The notes under the pieces: generated by a model
Told to the model about the DNA's origin: nothing
The model's input: the letters and a program-made list of their open reading frames with translations, nothing else
The model's database searches: none
Translations under genes and position numbers: made by a program
Part shown: piece by piece, positions 16,090 to 20,458 of the stretch
How the letters are laid out: each line of letters begins with the position of its first letter
How positions within the stretch are numbered: position 1 is the stretch's first letter
Assembly (NCBI GenBank): GCA_030635865.1
Contig: DAOVYA010000003.1
Span: forward strand, 1 to 20,458
Reading direction: 5' to 3'
Length of the DNA: 20,458 bases
Source of the DNA: Gammaproteobacteria bacterium
GTDB taxonomy: Bacteria; Pseudomonadota; Gammaproteobacteria; UBA9214

Positions 16090-16757
16090 CGAAATCACCG
16101 GAGCCACTGGCCAAAAAACTGGGCCATAATTTTAGTGATACGACCCTCCTGCAGCAGGCGCTGACGCATTGCAGCGCTGGCAGTGTAAATAATGAGCGAC
16201 TGGAATTTCTTGGTGATGCAGTGCTCGGCTGTGTCATCACCGATGAGCTGTATCGGCGTTACCCGCAGGCACATGAAGGTAAACTTAGCCGTTTGCGGGC
16301 CAATCTGGTCAGGCGGGAATCCCTGGCAGCAGTAGCGCGCTGGCTTGATATCGGTCAGTACCTTCATCTTGGTACCGGCGAGCGCAAGAGCGGTGGTCAT
16401 CACCGCGATTCCATTCTCTCTGATGCCATGGAAGCCTTGCTTGGCGCCATTTACCTTGACGGCGGTTTTGATGCGTGCCGCACCTGTATCCTCACCCTGT
16501 TTTCAGATGTGCTCGATAGCCTTTCGGAGGTCGCCGCACTGAAAGATGCCAAGACCCGTTTGCAGGAACACCTGCAATCACGACACCTGGCCCTTCCTGA
16601 ATACCGGGTGACTGAAGTGACCGGTGAAGCGCATGCCCAGTTCTTTAAGGTTGAGTGCCATGTCGGTGACACTGAGCCAACGCAGGGACAGGGGAAAAAT
16701 CGTCGTTATGCAGAGCAGGACGCTGCTGAAAAAATGTTGACGCAATTGCTTGAGTAA
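16086..16757 (+). CDS. rnc: Ribonuclease III
   Basis: A 223-residue double-strand-specific endoribonuclease that processes rRNA precursors and many mRNAs. The catalytic domain has NERLEFLGDAVLG with Glu37, Glu40 and Asp44, and SDAMEALLGAIYLDGG with Asp113 and Glu116, all the known metal-binding acids. A double-stranded RNA-binding domain covers about residues 155-223 (KTRLQEHLQ, then RRYAEQDAAEKML). The start is TTG at 16086, overlapping the DUF4845 stop by 4 nt (TTGA), so translation is probably coupled. No in-frame ATG occurs before the catalytic domain, and the length fits E. coli (226). Confidence 0.95.
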   Translation: MTKSPEPLAKKLGHNFSDTTLLQQALTHCSAGSVNNERLEFLGDAVLGCVITDELYRRYPQAHEGKLSRLRANLVRRESLAAVARWLDIGQYLHLGTGERKSGGHHRDSILSDAMEALLGAIYLDGGFDACRTCILTLFSDVLDSLSEVAALKDAKTRLQEHLQSRHLALPEYRVTEVTGEAHAQFFKVECHVGDTEPTQGQGKNRRYAEQDAAEKMLTQLLE

Positions 16758-16761
16758 TAGC

Positions 16762-17661
16762 GTGGACAAGGAATTTCGCTGTGGTTATGTTGCCCTGATC
16801 GGGCGACCGAATGTCGGTAAGTCCACGCTTCTGAACCGAATCCTGAGACAGAAAATCAGCATTACATCAAGGCGTCCCCAGACAACGCGTCACCGGGTGC
16901 TCGGTATCAAGACAGAAGCCTCTGTGCAGACTATTTATGTCGATACACCCGGTATCCATGCTTTCAGCGGGCGTGCCATGAACCGGCATATGAACCGGGC
17001 TGCCAGCCGTGCACTGCAGGATGTCGATGTCGTGGTCTTCCTGGTAGAGGGTGTGCGCTGGATGCCGGATGATGAGCTGGTACTGGAGAAACTCCGGGAT
17101 CTTGAGTGCCCGGTAATCCTGGCAGTGAACAAGATTGATCTGCTGGATAGCAAGGAGGTGCTGTTGCCCGGTCTGCAGGCGCTTGCCGGGAAGCGAGCAT
17201 TTCATCAAATCATCCCGATATCAGCGCGAAAGGGCGATAATATCCCGGCGCTGGAATCCTGTATTGCCGCGTTGCTGCCGGTTGCCCCGCCGCTGTTTCC
17301 GGAAGACCAGGTGACGGACCGTCCGGTACGTTTTCTTGCAGCCGAGCTGGTCAGGGAAAAATTGTTTCGCAAGCTGGGAAAGGAGTTGCCCTACGGGCTG
17401 ACCGTGGAAGTGGAACAGTTTCGCAGCGAGAAGGATATAACCCATATTCACGCGCTAATCTGGGTGGAACGCAAGAGCCAGAAGAATATCGTTATTGGCA
17501 AACAGGGCCGGGTACTCAAGGAAGTCGGGCAGGAGGCGCGCAGGGATATCGAGGAATTGGTTGAAAAAAAGGTCAATCTCAAATTATGGGTCAAGGTAAA
17601 GGAAGGCTGGGCGGACGATGAACGGGCACTGCGCAGCCTGGGGTATAATGACGATAATTAA
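16762..17661 (+). CDS. era: GTPase Era
   Basis: A 299-residue essential GTPase of 30S ribosome assembly and 16S rRNA 3'-end maturation. G1 is GRPNVGKST (residues 14-22), the Thr-rich switch I is RRPQTTRHR, G3 is DTPG (61-64), G4 is NKID (123-126), and G5 is SAR (154-156). The C-terminal KH domain has VIGKQGRVLKEVG. I prefer the GTG at 16762, with GAG 7 nt before it. A TTG at 16750, in frame and overlapping rnc by 8 nt, would add MSNS to the N-terminus. Its product acts in the cytosol on the 3' end of 16S rRNA. Confidence 0.94.
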   Translation: MDKEFRCGYVALIGRPNVGKSTLLNRILRQKISITSRRPQTTRHRVLGIKTEASVQTIYVDTPGIHAFSGRAMNRHMNRAASRALQDVDVVVFLVEGVRWMPDDELVLEKLRDLECPVILAVNKIDLLDSKEVLLPGLQALAGKRAFHQIIPISARKGDNIPALESCIAALLPVAPPLFPEDQVTDRPVRFLAAELVREKLFRKLGKELPYGLTVEVEQFRSEKDITHIHALIWVERKSQKNIVIGKQGRVLKEVGQEARRDIEELVEKKVNLKLWVKVKEGWADDERALRSLGYNDDN

Positions 17662-17688
17662 ACAGTTTTTATCCTTGAAAAAGTACAT

Positions 17689-17909
17689 CTCGCGCAAAGA
17701 CGCAAAGGCGCGAAGATAAAAACCCAAGTCTTCGCCACAGAGATCACAGAGTACACAGAGAAAAATAATATTATCGGTACTTAGGGATATTGACGCCAGA
17801 GTTGGGACAAGTGCTATCTGGAAATGTAGCCTGTTTTCTCTTTGCCCTCTGCGATCTCTGTGGCAATATAAATTTTGTTTTTCTTGGCGGCTTTGCGCCT
17901 TTGCGCGAG
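17689..17909. repeat. Long inverted repeat, best copy of the CTCGCGC family (era-recO gap)
   Basis: The left arm (17689-17764) and right arm (17834-17909) are each 76 nt. The left arm begins CTCGCGCAAAGACGCAAAGG. The right arm in reverse complement begins CTCGCGCAAAGGCGCAAAGC. Farther in, both have CCACAGAGATC, then a one-base difference, then CAGAG. The 69-nt spacer (17765-17833) has no gene. The 292-nt gap between era and recO holds little else. Such imperfect palindromes, without a transposase, are MITE- or REP-like. Confidence 0.82.
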
Positions 17910-17953
17910 TTATTTTTTCTGGAAGTACACATAAATATGTTACCTGGATCGCC

Positions 17954-18706
17954 ATGAGCAACCGTATACGCGTTTCCCTGGAACCTGCCTGGATCCTGCA
18001 TCATTATCCATACCGGGACACCAGTCTGCTGGTTGAGGTGTTTAGCCGGCAGCATGGACGCATCGGGCTGGTTGCCCGGGGTGCACGCTCGGCCAGGGCT
18101 CGTTGGCATGGTCATTTGCAAATTCTCAGGCCGTTGTTATTGTCGTGGAGCATACGCGGCGAACTCGGGACGCTGACCGGGGTGGAAAGCCGGAAGGCGG
18201 TGAAGTTGTTGCCAGGCCGAAAGGTATTGAGCGCCTGTTACCTGAATGAGCTGCTGATGCGCCTGTTGACCCGCCATGATCCTCACCCGGATCTGTTTGT
18301 GGCGTATGAACAGGCCATCCTGAATCTGGAATCCGCCGAGGAGCCTGTGTTGCGTGTATTTGAAAAGCGGCTACTGCAGGCATTGGGTTATGGCCTGTTG
18401 CTGGACCACGAGGCCGACAGTGGGAACCCGGTTGACCGGGATGGCTGGTACGAGTACCAGCTGGAGCGGGGGCCGGTTCCATGTGCGCATACAGAAACTG
18501 ATGGCCTCTATCTGCGTGGCTCCAGTTTATTGGCATTGCAGAACGATTGTTTGGCTGACAGGCTGGCATGCAGGGAAGTCAAACGTCTCATGCGGGCGGC
18601 GCTCGGGCTTTACCTGGGATCGCGGCCGCTCAAAACACGTGAAGTATTGCGGCAGCTGGCATCGTTGTCGCGGGCTGGCGAGAGCGCACAGGCCCTGGGA
18701 CGATGA
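17954..18706 (+). CDS. recO: DNA repair protein RecO
   Basis: A 250-residue recombination mediator that loads RecA on gaps in the RecFOR pathway. The N-terminal OB-fold has WILHHYPYRDTSLLVEVFSR and HGRIGLVARGARS. A helical C-terminal part has LSACYLNELLMRLLTRHDPH and LRVFEKRLLQALGYG, typical of gammaproteobacterial RecO (about 240 residues). Zinc Cys motifs seen in some RecO proteins are absent here. The ATG at 17954 follows the inverted repeat; a weak GGA is 5 nt before it. It is probably still driven by the upstream operon or by a promoter in the repeat. Confidence 0.92.
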   Translation: MSNRIRVSLEPAWILHHYPYRDTSLLVEVFSRQHGRIGLVARGARSARARWHGHLQILRPLLLSWSIRGELGTLTGVESRKAVKLLPGRKVLSACYLNELLMRLLTRHDPHPDLFVAYEQAILNLESAEEPVLRVFEKRLLQALGYGLLLDHEADSGNPVDRDGWYEYQLERGPVPCAHTETDGLYLRGSSLLALQNDCLADRLACREVKRLMRAALGLYLGSRPLKTREVLRQLASLSRAGESAQALGR

Positions 18707-18727
18707 AAAGGATACGGATGACACACC

Positions 18728-19471
18728 ATGACTGTCGATAACGAAATATTGTTAGGCGTGAATATTGATCATGTCGCGACCCTGCGCCAGGCGCGCGGCA
18801 CGCGCTACCCGGATCCGGTACAGGCCGCTATCGAGGCGGAGCAGGCAGGCGCTGACAGTATTACGCTGCATCTAAGAGAGGACCGTCGCCATATCCAGGA
18901 ACGCGATGTCCGTATGCTCAGGGATATATTGCTGACACGCATGAACCTGGAAATGGCGGTCACTGATGACATGCTGGTCTTTGCAGAGCAAACCCGCCCC
19001 GAGGATTGTTGCCTGGTCCCGGAACAGCGTGAAGAGCTGACAACCGAGGGCGGGCTGGATGTTGCAGGACAGCTGCCGCGCATCCGTGATGCATGCGCGC
19101 AACTGAAGCAGGCCGGTGTGCGTGTTTCACTGTTTATTGATGCGGACCCGGACCAGGTCTCGGCCGCGGCCGAAACCGGCGCACCCTGCATCGAGATTCA
19201 TACCGGGCATTTTGCCGATGCAAGCGGTAGCCTGGCGCAGGCAGAGCAGTTGGCAGACATCGTACTTGCCGTTAAACAAGGCATTGATGCAGGTTTGACG
19301 GTCCATGCCGGTCATGGATTGCACTATCATAATGTAAAAAAGATTGCAGCGATCCCGGGTGTGCGTGAACTGAATATCGGGCACGCCATTATTGCACGTG
19401 CAGTCTTTACCGGTCTGTCCAATGCCGTGGCGGAAATGAAACGCCTGATGCAGGAAGCTGTTGAGGGCTAA
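18728..19471 (+). CDS. pdxJ: Pyridoxine 5'-phosphate synthase
   Basis: A 247-residue TIM-barrel enzyme that joins 1-deoxy-D-xylulose 5-phosphate with 3-amino-2-oxopropyl phosphate to give pyridoxine 5'-phosphate, the last ring-forming step of the DXP-dependent vitamin B6 route. Signature blocks: [17 protein letters not shown] at the N-terminus, [21 protein letters not shown], then [12 protein letters not shown] and [13 protein letters not shown] with the late active-site His. It starts 21 nt past recO with GGA 9 nt upstream. acpS, which often follows pdxJ, is missing. Confidence 0.95.
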   Translation: MTVDNEILLGVNIDHVATLRQARGTRYPDPVQAAIEAEQAGADSITLHLREDRRHIQERDVRMLRDILLTRMNLEMAVTDDMLVFAEQTRPEDCCLVPEQREELTTEGGLDVAGQLPRIRDACAQLKQAGVRVSLFIDADPDQVSAAAETGAPCIEIHTGHFADASGSLAQAEQLADIVLAVKQGIDAGLTVHAGHGLHYHNVKKIAAIPGVRELNIGHAIIARAVFTGLSNAVAEMKRLMQEAVEG

Positions 19472-19490
19472 TACTGGCTGGTTTCTTTAT

Positions 19491-19535
19491 CCAAAAAGAA
19501 AAACTCGCGCCAGGACGCCAGGGCGCAAGGAATTA
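19491..19535. repeat. Half copy C of the CTCGCGC-repeat family (after pdxJ)
   Basis: CCAAAAAGAAAAACTCGCGC, then CAGGACGCCAGGGCGCAAGG. It matches the left part of copy A closely (both have CCAAAAAGAA and CCAGGACGC) and the CTCGCGC arm of the era-recO copy. Only one arm is present. The rest of the 239-nt gap to 19710 has no gene that I can see, only the terminator at its right end. Confidence 0.6.
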
Positions 19536-19663
19536 CAAGGTCAATAAGGGTCCGGGTTCAGCCAAAAGTTGCCGTTCCCCGTATATAAAAACACCACTGA
19601 TGAGGGGCTCCTGATCGGCGACTACCGGCCAACTCCTGCCGCCCAGCTTACAATCTTTATTGC

Positions 19664-19690
19664 AAAAAAAGCGGCCATCAACGGCCGCCT
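19664..19690 (-). terminator. Intrinsic terminator of the MipA/OmpV gene
   Basis: On the - strand a perfect GCGGCC / GGCCGC stem with a 6-nt loop is followed by seven T (19670-19664). It lies about 20 nt after the stop of the MipA/OmpV gene. On the + strand it has no matching T-run, so it is one-directional. Confidence 0.85.
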
Positions 19691-19710
19691 CTTTAAAATA
19701 GCATGACTGG

Positions 19711-20458
19711 TTACTTGCGGAAGGTATAAGCAACACCAAGCACAGCCGTCAGTTCAGTGTCATCATCTACAATAGAGCTGTCATCGATTTCATCACCCAG
19801 TAAATCGTAGCGGAGACCGCCAATGTACATCCAGGGTGAGGTCTTTTGCTGATAAACAGCCACTGCACCAAAACGGTAGTTGAAGTCACTGTCCGCCGAG
19901 TAGGGGGTACGTCCGATGAGAAGGTTTGCTTCTCTGGCCCTGACGCCATAGTAGTAGTCGTTATAGTCTTCATTCTGCCAGACAATGGCGGCATAGGGTT
20001 TTAACATCCAGTCGCCTGTTCTGTGTGTATAGAAGACTTCGCCACGCACCTGCGTCCCGTCACTGTTATCAGCCATGTCGGTTACGGCCGCCAGTTTGAG
20101 GCCCAGATTATCAGGCTTCCAGATCACATGTCCGCCAAGAGCAAATGACGGATCACGATCACTCATACCTTTAAGGAACTTGCTGTCACCGGAATCGTAG
20201 CCATCGTTCATAATCTCGCCAATAACGGCCAGTTCCAGGGAATCTGAGTCCATAAAATCCCAGCCGATCGTGCTGCCGCGCGCGAAGAAATGTTCGCCCT
20301 CGTACAGCACCAAAGGCACAGCACTGGTCTTCTCGCTGCTGTCGTAATTTTTGTATGGTTTGTCCTTGTACAGGGCGCCTATGCCAATCGTAATTGGTCG
20401 CTTGCCTGTGTCGACAGAAAATTCACCTGCCATGACTGCCTGGCTGAGGAATATTGCG
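19711..20458 (-). CDS. MipA/OmpV family outer-membrane protein, N-terminus cut by the window edge
   Basis: The reading frame stays open to the window edge: before the ATG at 20433 are in-frame codons for AIFLSQAV, so this Met lies inside a signal peptide (cut likely after AVMA, giving GEFSVD...). The true start is therefore beyond 20458. The mature part has ITIGIGALYKDKPYKNYDSS, VPLVLYEGEHFFARGSTIGW, MSDRDPSFALGGHVIW and ends LGVAYTFRK with a terminal aromatic-type strand. This order fits the MipA/OmpV barrel family. E. coli MipA links peptidoglycan enzymes; others are antigens or porin-like. The exact role is not known. Confidence 0.8.
   Translation of the reverse strand, partial: AIFLSQAVMAGEFSVDTGKRPITIGIGALYKDKPYKNYDSSEKTSAVPLVLYEGEHFFARGSTIGWDFMDSDSLELAVIGEIMNDGYDSGDSKFLKGMSDRDPSFALGGHVIWKPDNLGLKLAAVTDMADNSDGTQVRGEVFYTHRTGDWMLKPYAAIVWQNEDYNDYYYGVRAREANLLIGRTPYSADSDFNYRFGAVAVYQQKTSPWMYIGGLRYDLLGDEIDDSSIVDDDTELTAVLGVAYTFRK

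Noticed and set aside
17689..17909. CRISPR array reading of the repeated CGCAAAG units
   Set aside because: The units are irregular, short and arranged as an inverted repeat, with no constant spacers and no cas genes.

Overview
The window looks like a stretch of gammaproteobacterial chromosome with moderately high GC. The main reason is gene order: nadB facing away from rpoE-rseA-rseB-rseC-mucD, followed by a small glutaredoxin, lepA, lepB, a DUF4845 gene, rnc, era, recO and pdxJ. This is essentially the order known from Pseudomonas (nadB / algU-mucABCD / lepA-lepB-rnc-era-recO-pdxJ) and related groups. I cannot name the genus from the sequence.

Left part (1-6511), mostly housekeeping and stress genes. 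It starts with the tail of an MBL-fold hydrolase, then a LEA-type lipoprotein and a YhdH/AcuI-type reductase on +. Next, on -, come a DUF3465 protein and a block transcribed as class I fumarase > ArsC-like reductase > WrbA > DUF2069 membrane protein. A palindromic repeat separates fumarase from arsC. A TlpA-like thioredoxin diverges from fumarase, followed by a REP-like pair and acylphosphatase, whose 3' end overlaps the convergent nadB by 8 nt.

Middle and right (6504-19471). nadB (-) diverges from the envelope-stress operon. RpoE is held by RseA and RseB. RseC and the periplasmic protease MucD follow, then a TTG-started glutaredoxin. The translation and secretion block is lepA, lepB, DUF4845, rnc and era, with very tight rnc overlaps, followed by recO and pdxJ. 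Three related copies of one repeat family lie in the lepA-lepB gap, the era-recO gap and just after pdxJ.

Right edge (19711-20458): a MipA/OmpV outer-membrane protein on -, cut by the window edge, with a clear terminator. No tRNA, rRNA, CRISPR array, transposase or phage gene was seen. I found no convincing new multi-gene system. The most interesting non-coding signals are the repeat elements, a paired 11-bp motif in the nadB-rpoE gap, and a palindrome between fumarase and tlpA.
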